64,000 bases of DNA from Amborella trichopoda (Eukaryota > Streptophyta > Magnoliopsida > Amborellales > Amborellaceae). Under the pieces are notes generated by a model, which saw only the letters and a list, made by a program, of their open reading frames with translations, searched no databases and was not told the origin of the DNA. The DNA lies in assembly GCF_000471905.2 (NCBI RefSeq), contig NW_006499603.1:1984786-2048785 (forward strand). The letters run 5' to 3'. Positions 52,166 through 64,000 of this stretch are shown piece after piece. The position numbers and the translations under genes are program-made. Every line of letters begins with the position of its first letter. Position 1 is the first letter of the stretch.

Positions 52166-55100
52166 TGGTTAAGTGCCTCGATCTGGCCCTCCGGATCTGG
52201 ATGATCGGCGGCACACGTCTCTGGTTTCGGGGAACCCGAGACCTTGAGATCGCTCTCTGGGGAACCTCACAAGGGAGCAAGAGCAGGTGTACCAACCGAT
52301 GAGAGAGGAATTTAAGGTGAGTTCGGGGACTTACTTGGGCTGGCTCATGTGGGTGCCCTCTTAGATCATGAAGAAAGCCCCTTAGTGGTAAAATTGATTC
52401 CGAATCGTCTCCCTTCGCCTGTATTCTTCTGTTTCTGAAATCACACACACATGGTTAATTTTGCAATACAAGTGGGCCAAAAGAGACACCACCTTGTCTA
52501 TGAGCGAATGTGCACAGGTGTGCACATCCAAGAGAAGAAAGGGTAAGAGAATAGATGAGAGAAGAAGAAAGAGTTTGATCAGAGGAATTTTGACTAAGTG
52601 AAGAGACTGACAAAGCAACTAGATCAACAAGTGGTTGACCCAGCGTGGTAGCAAGATGGGCATGGTAACTAGACCGACACAACAAAAATACTACTAGACG
52701 ATAGAATAATCATAGGCCGGCCTGAAGTAACGAGTAGCCTATCGTGGCAGTAAAGCGGGCACGATGACTAAGACCGGATCAACGACAATACTGATGGATG
52801 ACAAAACTACCATGGCAATGCTTGTCTCAGCCTCTCTTTGTCAAATGAGAGAGAGAAGAAAGAAAAGAGAGAAAGAGAGACATGCATAGTACTACGGATG
52901 CTGTGCATGGGGGAAAAAGAAGAAGAGAAGAGGAACAGAGGGAGAAGAAAAAACGAAAAGGAAAGCAAGGAAGAAGAAAAAAAGAGAGAAGGAGAGGAAG
53001 AGAACCTAAATGGTGATGATAGAGAAGACAGAAAAGAATATGGACGATGATGAACCTCCGTTGTCCATGACAGGAGGGAAAGAAGAGAGAAAGGACTTGA
53101 GCGGCAATTAGCCTCTGCGGCTCATGGTAGCGGAATCAGAAAAGACAGAGAAGACATGGGCGGCGATGTGCTTCCGCCATCCATGTCAGATGAAGAAGAA
53201 GGGAGAGAAGACATGAGCGGTGATGTGCTTCCGCTGTCTGTGTCAGACGAAGAAGAAGAGAGAAAAGAGATGAGCGACGATGTGCTTCCACCGTCCGTGT
53301 CAAATAAAGAAAAAGAGAGGGAAGACATGGGCGACAATGTGCTTCCGCCGTCCGTGTCAGAAGAAGAAGAAGAGGGAGAAGACTTGAGCGGCAATGTGCT
53401 TCCGTCGTCCTTGTCAAAAGAAGAAGAAGAAAGGGAAGACATGGGCGGATCGTCCATGTTAGAAGAAGAAGAAGAGAGAGAAGATATGGGAAGCGATGTG
53501 CTTCCGCCGTCCATGTCAGACGACAAAGAAGGGAAAGAAGACATGGGTGACGATGTGCTTTTGCCATCCATGTCAGACGAAGAAGAAGAGAGAAATGACA
53601 TGGGCGGTGATGTGCTTTCACCGTTCGTGTTAGAAGAAGAGGAAGAAGATGGAGAAGACATGGGCGGCGATGCGCTTCCACTGTCCGTGTCAGATGAAGA
53701 AGAAGAGAGAGAAGACATGGGCAACTATGTGCTTCCATCATCGGTGTTTGATGAAGAAGAAGATAGAGAAGACAGGGTGGCGATGTGCTTCCGCTGTCCA
53801 TGTCAGACGAAGAAGAAGAGAGAGAAGACATGGGTGACGATGTGCTTCTACTGTCCGTGTTAGAAGAAGAAGAAGAAGAAGAAGAAGGAGAAGACATGAG
53901 CCACGATGCGCCTCCGCCGTCCTTGTCAGAAGAAGAAGAGGGAGAAGACATGGGCGGCGATGTGCTTCTGCCGTCCATGTTAGACGAAGAAGAAGAGAAG
54001 ACTTTGACAGAGGCCCGGCCCGCCAATTGAGTTAAGGCCCCGCTCACTGTTTGTGTATCTGAAGCGAGAAAACATCATGCCAAGCGATCGGCTTCGCCAT
54101 GTACAAACAAAGAAGAAGGAGAAAGAGAGCAGAGAGAAAGAACCGAGAAGAAAGTAAAAGTGAAGGAAAGATAAAGAGAGAAAAAGGAAAGTCGATAAAG
54201 GAGATCAGAGACAAAAGAAGAAAGAAAGCCGTAGACGAGAGGAGAGAGAAAGTGGGAGATAGAGATGAGGGAGAGAAAGAGAGAGATGAGAGAGAAAAGA
54301 GGAGGAGAGAGAAAATTATCTTACCTAAGGGTACCAGCCCTTTTTTTCTCTCTCCTATCTCTCTCTCTCCAAGACTCACCCACGAACTTAAGTAAGAATT
54401 GAAATCTTTATTGAATCAATGTGTAAAATGAACTGGGGGCCCCTTTACAATTACGCTTTGCATGTTTATGTAGAATTGGGCCCAAACATGGGTGTACACC
54501 CAAAAATTACTTAAATTGATAATAATTAAAACTTAATTGAATTAAAATAAATTCTAAAATTGGGTGCAAAAGGACTGTTTTGCCCCTGCCGAACAATGTG
54601 TGAAATTCCAAAACAGCCCCTGATGCTGCCCTAGAACATGTGTGATCTTCCGTGGATGATTCAGGGTTGCTTTGGTGCCCGTTTAACCGAAATATTATTG
54701 ATTTAATTTGGGGCTCAGCATGACGATTGATTTGATACCAACTTTGAGCCGTGGAACGTGTTTTTAAGCCACGATCATGTAACTCGAAATTTGGATGAGT
54801 CTTAGAAACGTCGGATAGGTAGTGTGCTTGTTTCTTGATTTTTTCTCTTTGATTTCTTCGCTGAATCACACAAAGCATGTTGTAACGATCACATGGCAAC
54901 AAACACAGCTTGATTTCGCGTCCGGACGAAGATTTTGTCGTCTGGAGTTTTTAGCAAGAATTTGAAAATCCAGCAGCCTAAAATTACAGTAGCTTTGACA
55001 CCTCCAAGTGTAAAATCCAACTGTTCATCATACTCGAGGTTCAGACCAAAGATAGCCTTGAAACTTACGCACATAATGCAATTAGTTTCACATCGATTGG

Positions 55101-55792
55101 GTACGTGAGCGTTCCAATTTGGTCGCTCGAGTGAGGCGTGCTGCTGCTGAATTTTCTGCAACTATCTTCACGAATCACCATCTCCTCTTTAGTTTTTCTC
55201 CCTGCTCGGGTATCGTCACGTGTCGTACCACATATCAAAATGCTCGTCTTAATGAGACGATCATGCTCACCAAATTTGAGAGCGATTCGACTCAAGACGA
55301 GTGAGATATAGACCTATAAAGTTGCTACTCGGGACTGTTCATACCAGCCTCCTTTAATGGAGATTGGTGTAGGGAGGCCGCACGAGAATAGTGTGTAGCC
55401 TACCCCCTTTTGGTATTTTACTCGTAACTTTGTCTTGGAATCCTGATAAAGTCGAAACTTGACTCATAGGGGTTTTCAACTGTGACGAATCTAATGGCGG
55501 TGGTCCCACAACTGTATAACGCACCAAAAATATAATTCTAGTTGCGGGGTCCATTTCAGGGTGCTAGAGGCAATTATTTTTTTCCAAAATTGTTTCTTTG
55601 TAGGTGCTGCCTTAGGCTTGTCGATTGAGACGAAACTTAGTAGGTGGCCTTTTGGAGTGCTTAAGAAGATTCTGACCCATTATAGGGAAATTCTTAGATT
55701 CTCGAGAAGTTCACTACATGTTGAGGCTTTATTGACCTGCTTCCTCTTTATTCCGAATCAGGGACCAAGTTGCTGAAAAATGTCTTCAAACA
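52166..55792 (-). repeat. Element M 5' LTR (3.63 kb)
   Basis: The left edge is TGGTTAAGTGCCTCG and the right edge TGTCTTCAAACA, so on the coding strand it reads TGTTTGAAGACA to CTTAACCA. It has the same internal order as the 3' LTR but a longer minisatellite (53150-53990), which accounts for most of the length difference. Confidence 0.88.
53150..53990. repeat. 57-bp minisatellite, about 15 copies (M 5' LTR)
   Basis: The unit is the same as in the 3' LTR (GATGTGCTTCCGCCGTCC, GTCAGACGAAGAAGAAGAG, GAAGACATGGGC) with one shortened copy near 53440-53480. It gives periodic frames on both strands (235 codons on plus at 53156-53863, 303 codons on minus at 53136-54047). Confidence 0.9.
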
Positions 55793-56430
55793 TTCGTCTC
55801 TCTTTTTCTTTCTCTACTTTTCTTCTTCTTTCTCTGAAGAGCTAGGTGAAAGCCAAACCAGCCTTCGTATCTTTTTCTCTCTCTATCCTCTTCTCTTTTT
55901 TTCTCTCCTCTCTAAAATTCCTTTCTCTCAAATGTCTTTGCTTCATCTAACCCATTTTCCCTTTCCCTTTACTGAGTTCCTCATCAAGGAGACGCAGTAA
56001 GGCTGTCAAATTGACATAGACTCCATTATGTTGATTCTTCCATTTTCCTTGGGGTACACACGCATGTGTGCACTCATGCTATGACAAGGTGGGGTCCTCA
56101 GACCCACTTGTCTGTAATCTAATGTGTGTGTGTGTTTGTAGGTAAGAAGAAATAGGTCAAGGGAGGTGATTCCAAATCGGGCACAAGCCAGGGGGCATTC
56201 CACGTGATCTAAGAGGGCACCCATGCGAGCTAGGCTGAGCGTGTCACGAACCCACGTTAGGTAAGTCTCGCCTCACGACCCAAATTCCTCTCTCACCGAT
56301 TGGTATTCCTACCTGTGTCTTCTTTACATGGTTCTCGAGAGAGTGGTCTTAGGTCCCAGGTCCATCTCGAACCCAAAGCCATGGCACCAGGTCATCCTGA
56401 CCCAAAGGGTAACATCGAGGCATCTAACCA
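55793..56430 (+). repeat. LTR B right part (plus orientation)
   Basis: It starts with the second TTCGT (55793-55797), continues the CCAGCCTTCGT array, and ends with the family 3' end (CACTTGTCTGTAATCTAATG, GATCTAAGAGGGCACCCATG, CATCGAGGCATCTAACCA at 56430). It is more similar to the E1 5' LTR end at 24985-25296 than to LTR A. Confidence 0.8.
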
Positions 56431-57300
56431 GTAATCTCTCGCATATGTACATGCTTCATCCTCAATAGTGGCTTCATTTCCCAATACGGCTATCATATAT
56501 ACATGTTGTGTGATGGTTCAGTGATGAGGCTTTGACTCTCATTTCTAGAGCTAAACATCATACACAAGCCTCACACAATCCCTTAGCTCACTCTCTAGGG
56601 AAATTTCGACCTCATCAAGGTGTTTACGATGAAAATCGGGCTGATCTTCCGACGAAGATCTGTTGGATCTTGACACCTTAAACTGATAAAAATAATATGG
56701 TAGAAAAGGTGGGAGAAATCGAATTAAGATCTGAGGCCAGATCTGCCAAGAAACGAGCAGATCCACTCTCCGATCTGTGGCAGAGCCAGCATGATCCAAA
56801 ACATTAAAACACAAATTCAAAATAGTAAACAATTCAAAATCAAATAAAACAATAAGAAGAAGAAGAAGGAATGGGTAAGATAACAATACCAACTCAAGCC
56901 GGATGGCTCAGGACTCCTGAGCCTTCGAGGTCTCGCCCGTATCAGAACCTGCGTCCTCTTTGCCTCTCTGATTCAGATGTTGACCAGACAATTTGTAGTT
57001 GAAAATGGTTGTTGTGCCCTGGAGATGATTTTCGGATCTATTCTTTCATGGCTTAAGGTTTCTCAAGCTTTGCGTTAGGGTTTTTAGGTTACGATTTTAG
57101 GCTTAACTCTCTTTGAAAAAAGGGGCTAGGGTTTCAATCTTTCTCTTTTTTGAAGAAGTATGTCCATGAAATGGCCACGAAAAAAGGGTTTATAAAGGCT
57201 AAGGATCTGTTGAGAAGGGCATATTTCCATAACCAACAGATCCTCCAACCAAAAATACCATTTTGGGGATCCGTATTTGGGTGACATGTCTAGTGTCGCC
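56431..57300 (+). repeat. Left part of a different LTR-like region, with TATA box
   Basis: Not of the Tat family above. It contains GGTTTATAAAGGC (TATAAAG at 57191-57197) and, with 60056-60525, forms a continuous region once the solo LTR is removed. The right part ends AAAATGGGGTGTCTACA, a common end of large plant gypsy LTRs. I could not find its left terminus. Confidence 0.35.
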
Positions 57301-60050
57301 TGTTGGAAGATATTTTTCATCATCATGGGGCCCCCGCTCAATAAAGGCCTAGCAAACAGTGGAAATTCTTTCTTAGAATAGTCCCAGAACTGGTCAAGGT
57401 CTTCATGAGGACTCTCAAAAGTTTCCTGCTAAGTTTCATCGCATTCTAGCATGTCTATGGTAGTGCAGACTCAGAAACAGTTCTGACATAATTGACCTCT
57501 TGCACCTTGAAACGGACCCTATAACTAGAGCTACATTTTGGTGTCTCAAATTGCTATGGGACTATCACCATTGGATTCGACACGTTTGAAAACCCTATGG
57601 GTCAATTTTCAGCCTAAACAGACACTCTAAAAAGAAGTTAAAGGTAAAAGAGTGATACAGGAGGTGCCACACGCTATTCCCGTGCGGCCACCTTGTAACT
57701 CCACACCATTGAAGGGACAGTCATGATCAGTGACTTTTGATGCTCATATGTGACTTATTTGAGGTTGTGTCAAGCTCAAATTTTTTGAGCATACTCGTCT
57801 CATCAAGACGAGCGTTTCGATATGTGACACACCCCATGACGACCCCGAGAGCGGAGAAAAACTAGAGAGAAGTTGCTGATCGGTGAAGAAAGCGCAGGAA
57901 AATCAGTAGCGTCGTGCCTCGCTCGAGCAACCAAATCACACCGCTCATGAGCTCGATCGATGTGAGACCAATTCCATCGCGTACGTAAGGTCTCGAGCTA
58001 CCTATGACCTGAACCCCGTACATAATGAACAGTCAGATTCTGCACCCGAGGCGGAGGAACCGACTGCAAATTTCGTCGCCAGAATCCTAGATTCCAGCCA
58101 AAATTCCAAAGTTGCAAAATCTTTGTTCAAGCACAGAATCGAGCTGCATTTGTTGCCCCGCGATCGTAATGGCATGCTCAGTGTGTTCCAGCAAAGAAAC
58201 CACAGAAAAACATCAAGGAACGAGCACACTATCGATCCGAAGTTTCAAGATCCATTCAAATTTCAAGACACATGATCGTGCACTAAAAGCACGATCCATG
58301 AGTCGAATTTGGTATCAAATCGATCGCCATGCCGAGCCCTACAAGAAAACAATCATATTTCGATCAACCGGGATCATCCATGAAAGATCACGCAAGTTTT
58401 GAGCAACACAGTGACTATTTTGAAATTCCACAAATTGTTAGGAAGGGGCAAATTATTCATTTTGCACTCTATTTTTTAATTTCTTTTAATTCAATTTAAT
58501 CTTAATTTCCAGCAATTAGGGTTATTTTTGGTCATCCACCCATGTTTGGGGCAAATTTTAAATATACCGCGTACCATCACTGTACGCAGGGGGACAATAG
58601 ACACACACAGAGAATACGTAAAGAGAGAGTTTTTTCACTTAATAATGTTTATCTTTCTTCTCATTGTTGTGTCATGTTTGGAGAGAGAGAGTAAGGTGAG
58701 AGAAACTTTTGGACTGATACCCTTAAGCTCGAGGTAAATCTTCTCTCTCTTCTTTTTCCTTTCTTCTCTCTCTTCCTCTCTTTCTTCTTCTTCTCCATGT
58801 GAGCTCCTCTCAGAGGCCATGCACGGCGGTGGAAGTGTCGTGCATGCCTCTCCTATGGTCTCACAGGTCGCGCATGGCAATGGCAGTGCCATGCACGAGC
58901 CTCCTCCTCCTTCTATTTGTCCATCTCAACCTCCGAGCGAGGCTTGCTAATGGTGTTGCTCATCATCGTCCGCAGACGTGTCCTCGACACCTCAGTGAAA
59001 AGCACAGATGGCGAAACTCATTGCCGCCCACAGGGGTCTTCCCCTATTGCGTGTCTATCGCAGACGGCGACGCCTATCGCTGCCCACGAGAGACCTCAAC
59101 AGTGCCTTTTACCGCCTGTGAGCTTTTTTCATGTGCGCGATGTTAATCGTTGTCTGTGAACCTCCTCAGTGCGTTCAGTGCTCATCGTTGCTCCCCCTTG
59201 CATCCCAATCCTACCGCTGTGTGCCTCATGAGAACATCGTCGTGCGCTTCGTAAATGGTTGTTGCCACGTGCTTCACGAGAGGTTATCGTTGCCCGTGTA
59301 AGGGTGCACTTCCTTCTTGTGTTGCCAATGACAATGCCTAGCGTCATCCATAGTTCTCTACTTCCCCTCACGCCACGAGCAGCAGTGTCTAGTGCCGTCC
59401 AAGGGCCGTGACATTGCTACTCCATGGTCATGGGTGGCAATGCCTAGTGCCGATGGGACCCTATCTCTTCGCCATCTCGTGCCTTCTCTCCTCTCTTCAT
59501 TTGATTGAGGGAAGACTTAGCCTAGCATTGCCATAACAGCCTCGGTTTCGAGTAGTATTACCGCCATGATCTTGAGAACCATGCCTGTCTTACTACCACT
59601 TCGAGTTGGTCACTTTCCTGCTGTCATGCGAGTCTTGCCATCATCAAGTCCCCTTCTCTTTTCTATCCTTATTTGAACTTTCCAGTTCCTCATTCTTTCA
59701 CATGAACATACAATGCCCTTAGACAAGGGTGGGTCGCTTCGACCCACTTGTCTTGTAATTTAACCATAGAAGTGTTGTAAAGGAAACAAGAGGATTGCAG
59801 GTCAAGGGTGGCAATTTCGAACCAGCTAAAGCAGTTGGGGGGCTTTCTTCATGATCTAAGAGGGCGCCCATGCGAGTCAGCTCGAGTAAGTCCTGAACCC
59901 ACCTTAAATTCCTCTCTCGGTTGGTATACCTGCCCTTGCTCTTGAGCAAGATTCCGAGAGATCGATCTTAAATCCTGGGTTCACTAAAAAGCCAAGATAC
60001 GTACCGCTAGATCATCTAGATCTAGAGGGTGAGATCGAGGAACCTAACCA
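57301..60050 (+). repeat. LTR C, complete solo LTR (2.75 kb)
   Basis: It begins TGTTGGAAGATATTTTTCATC (compare TGTTTGAAGACATTTTTCAGC in element M) and ends GAACCTAACCA. It is flanked by TCGCC on both sides (57296-57300 and 60051-60055) with no internal element sequence, so it is a solo LTR. The order is U3 (57301-58690), the boundary GATACCCTTAAGCTCGAGG (near 58720), a CT-rich tract, a CpG-rich region with loose repeats (58800-59470) and the conserved end. Confidence 0.85.
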
Positions 60051-60055
60051 TCGCC

Positions 60056-60525
60056 AAAACAAATATGGTAAAAACTTAAAAAAAGGGCAAGAAATCGTAG
60101 CCCAAAGGAAAATTCTAATTTGGGCCTGAATAGAGCTGGGCGACACCAGTGGTGTCCACTCGTGTGCCCCAGTTTAGGATGGGCGACACTCCTAGTATCT
60201 CCCAAACCAAAATTAGTCCAAATTGAAAATTTCCATTTCAAGTCTGTTCCTAGGATTCTTGTGAAGCTCTCAGAGAAAATTTGGGTCAAAAAGGATTTTT
60301 CTACTATTTTAAATGAGTTTTTTAGTAAAATAGGGCGTCTATAGAATTTTGAGTCAAAACATGATATCTGCAAGGTTCTGGGTAGGCAGAATGGTTCTGG
60401 GTAGACAGAATGGTTCTAGGTCACAAGGTAGGCTGTGTGGACTATGGTTTTTTGTTTACTAAGATAACGTTGTCTTAAGAGTTCAGGAAACTACATAATT
60501 TGCCAGATTTAAAATGGGGTGTCTA
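60056..60525 (+). repeat. Right part of the LTR-like region interrupted by LTR C
   Basis: It contains a 21-bp duplication (GGTTCTGGGTAGGCAGAAT and GGTTCTGGGTAGACAGAAT near 60374-60420) and ends GGGGTGTCTACA, followed by GTTGCCCCGCTTTGGC. That sequence reads like the start of an internal region of a large gypsy element. Confidence 0.35.
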
Positions 60526-62590
<2,065 letters not shown>

Positions 62591-62595
62591 GACTC

Positions 62596-63858
62596 TCACA
62601 CATGAGGAGTGGTTGAGTTGGTATTAGATGGCCTTATGGCATGTTGGGAGTTAACGAAGAAGGGTTCAATCGCGTTAGTTGTCCCTATTGTGTCATCTTC
62701 ATGAGAGGAGTTTTCCCCTATTGAATATTTGGATGGGGTTGCCCCTGCAAGGCTTTCTGTTTCATTGAGAACTTGTTCTTCACAGGATAAATTCTCTTGA
62801 TATGGTGGTGCTCTGGTTATCGGAGTTGTGCTCATGTCGTTAATGACTTTTAGGGAGCCTGCCTCTTGAGGAGGTAACATAGTCCGATTTTCAATATCAA
62901 ATACTTGATCCCAGATTGGTGGATCATTCGAAAAATCTTGTGAAGGTGGCCTAGGTGGGCCCCTTAGAATTTCCAAAGGTTCAAGCTCTATCAACTCTAG
63001 TGAAGATGCCAAATCTTTGGGAATAGTCAAATTTGGGCTCTTTGCTTCTCTATCATCTATAACTAGGTTCAACTCGAGAGGTGACTCGGTTAAATCTTCT
63101 AAGCTTCGCTCCTCAGCTCATATAAGCGGGTTGGCCAAGAAGTCTGGTGAAGGTGGCCCAGGTGGGCCCCTTAGAATTTCCAAAGGTTTACTTCTTTTGA
63201 TATTTGAGGTGTTGGCCCCTTGTTTGGAAGCGTAATGGGAGACTTTGGGGTGTTGACCCCTTATTTGAAAGATGATCCCTTCTTGTTGATCTGGATCACA
63301 TCAACTTCTAACACGTCATCCTCATCATAGTGATCCCTCTTAGGTCGGTCGTCAAGGTTTTTAGGTGAAGGGCTTCCTTTTAGCACTCGCTCATTTGCCC
63401 CCTCACGAGTTATTGTTCCAGAATTAAGGTTTTTCTTGTCGTTGTGGGCTTGAGAATCCATAGCTTCAAAACCTTGGTTGAGCTTATGCTTGAGTTCATA
63501 TTGCTCTTGAGAGTTTGATTCATTGCTACACACGTATGAACCATTTATTGTGTTAACTTGGAAGTACAGGTTGAAGGGTTCATATGCCCTAATGTGACTC
63601 TTGATGATGGGGATTTCTTGTGTCACTTTTAGGACTGTATCTTGGAGTGGAATTCCATACGCGATACCCCTTTCTTTTCCCCTTTTCTTTAGTTATGGGC
63701 TTGGAGCTAAAGTCATCCTCACTGCTTTGATCTTGAGTATCCTTAGTCATTAACTCTGGTGTGAGGTTATATTTGTTTTGTTCTTCATCTACAGGACTTT
63801 CCAGTTGATTTCTTCTTGCTCTCCAAGGCCTTTGTGGATGTTCTTCAGGTTCGAGCAC
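62596..63858 (-). pseudogene. Unrecognised broken reading frame
   Basis: Three minus-strand frames (63589-63858, 63261-63626, 62596-63072) follow each other and may be one ORF of about 400 residues with frameshifts. The composition is rich in Ser, Glu, Pro and Asn (NDDRPKRDHYDEDDVLEVD-like acidic stretch, PPYQENLSCEEQ, KYSIGENSSHEDD). A segment of about 200 bp is duplicated (GAAGGTGGCC-AGGTGGGCCC near 62941 and 63150). No family is evident. A non-conserved part of a retrotransposon polyprotein is my best guess because of the surroundings. Confidence 0.3.
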
Positions 63859-64000
63859 AACTCGTGATTATCCTGAGTTAATAAGGTCGACTTTAGTATT
63901 CGTTGTCAAGACATCTAGAGTTTTTTATTCTTCTTTTCCGTCAACATCTTCCTTTTTAACACTTATCATGTCGTTATCGATAAGAACTTAAACTCTATGC
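63859..64000. other. Window end, nothing recognised
   Basis: No feature seen. The minus-strand frame at 63589-63858 may have continued here before decay. Confidence 0.4.

Larger units (their letters stand above)
36324..55792 (-). mobile_element. Element M: complete, decayed Tat/Ogre-type Ty3/gypsy retrotransposon (19.5 kb)
   Basis: Reading the minus strand, the element has a 5' LTR (55792-52166), a primer binding site (52163-52145), a leader ORF, gag, a linker, RT, RNase H, a second archaeal-type RNase H, integrase, a 4.7 kb 3' region and a 3' LTR (39569-36324). The dual RNase H, the primer site and the large size place it in the Tat lineage of Ty3/gypsy. Both ends are flanked by TTCGT. No intact frame remains, the LTRs differ at roughly one base in five over a 130-base stretch I aligned by eye, and most changes there are transitions, so the insertion is old. 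It landed in the tandem array of LTR B. Confidence 0.85.

Noticed and set aside
53136..54047. 303-codon minus and 235-codon plus frames
   Set aside because: Same minisatellite artefact in the M 5' LTR, with no signal of a gene start or of splicing.

Overview
This window is nuclear DNA of a flowering plant. The evidence is one plant-type gene with spliceosomal introns, Ty1/copia and Ty3/gypsy (Tat/Ogre-like and Tekay-like) LTR retrotransposons, hAT relics with BED fingers, MITE and foldback elements, and long AT-rich introns. Nothing fixes the species. The size of the introns and the age and nesting of the repeats fit a large-genome angiosperm.

The only host gene I can support is a minus-strand RAMP4/SERP (stress-associated ER protein) gene. 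Its 68-codon reading frame is split over about 22 kb: exon 3 at 2239-2285, exon 2 at 6345-6501, and a proposed first exon that ends exactly at the ATG (24209-24211). Intron 2 is 4.06 kb. Intron 1 is about 17.7 kb and contains a 20-N assembly gap. Exons 2 and 3 join in frame at good splice sites and give a full-length RAMP4. The position of exon 1 is an inference.

The introns are full of decayed mobile DNA. Intron 2 holds a minus-strand hAT relic with repeated BED-finger units. Intron 1 holds a plus-strand hAT/DUF659 relic (about 8.0-11.5 kb). It also holds a plus-strand Ty1/copia relic (about 11.67-19.85 kb) that split an older minus-strand copia. Inside that copia lie a 1.0 kb foldback element, a 1.2 kb element with 68-bp repeats, and a composite of non-autonomous hAT pieces. 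A 233-bp MITE and microsatellites around the gap follow.

From about 25 kb to the end the window is intergenic, nested LTR-retrotransposon DNA. A plus-strand Tat-like relic (E1: LTR end, primer binding site, leader ORF, gag, linker) runs from 25.0 to 29.9 kb and is followed by a partial LTR (to 31.4 kb). Next come the 3' end and LTR of a Tekay-type chromovirus (31.46-34.46 kb), a minus-strand LTR fragment and a plus-strand LTR. That last LTR is split by a complete but decayed 19.5 kb minus-strand Tat element (M, 36324-55792) with both LTRs, a TTCGT target duplication, a primer binding site, gag, RT, RNase H, archaeal-type RNase H and integrase. Further right are a solo LTR of the same family (57301-60050, target duplication TCGCC), itself inserted into what looks like another LTR, a roughly 200-bp TTA microsatellite, and an unrecognised broken minus-strand reading frame at 62.6-63.9 kb.

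The most interesting features are the RAMP4 gene hidden by giant introns, the LTR family in which every copy carries a different minisatellite at the same place, and the 4.7 kb non-pol segment of element M with duplicated antisense reading frames. I saw no convincing new functional system. Nearly all of the retroelement coding capacity is broken.
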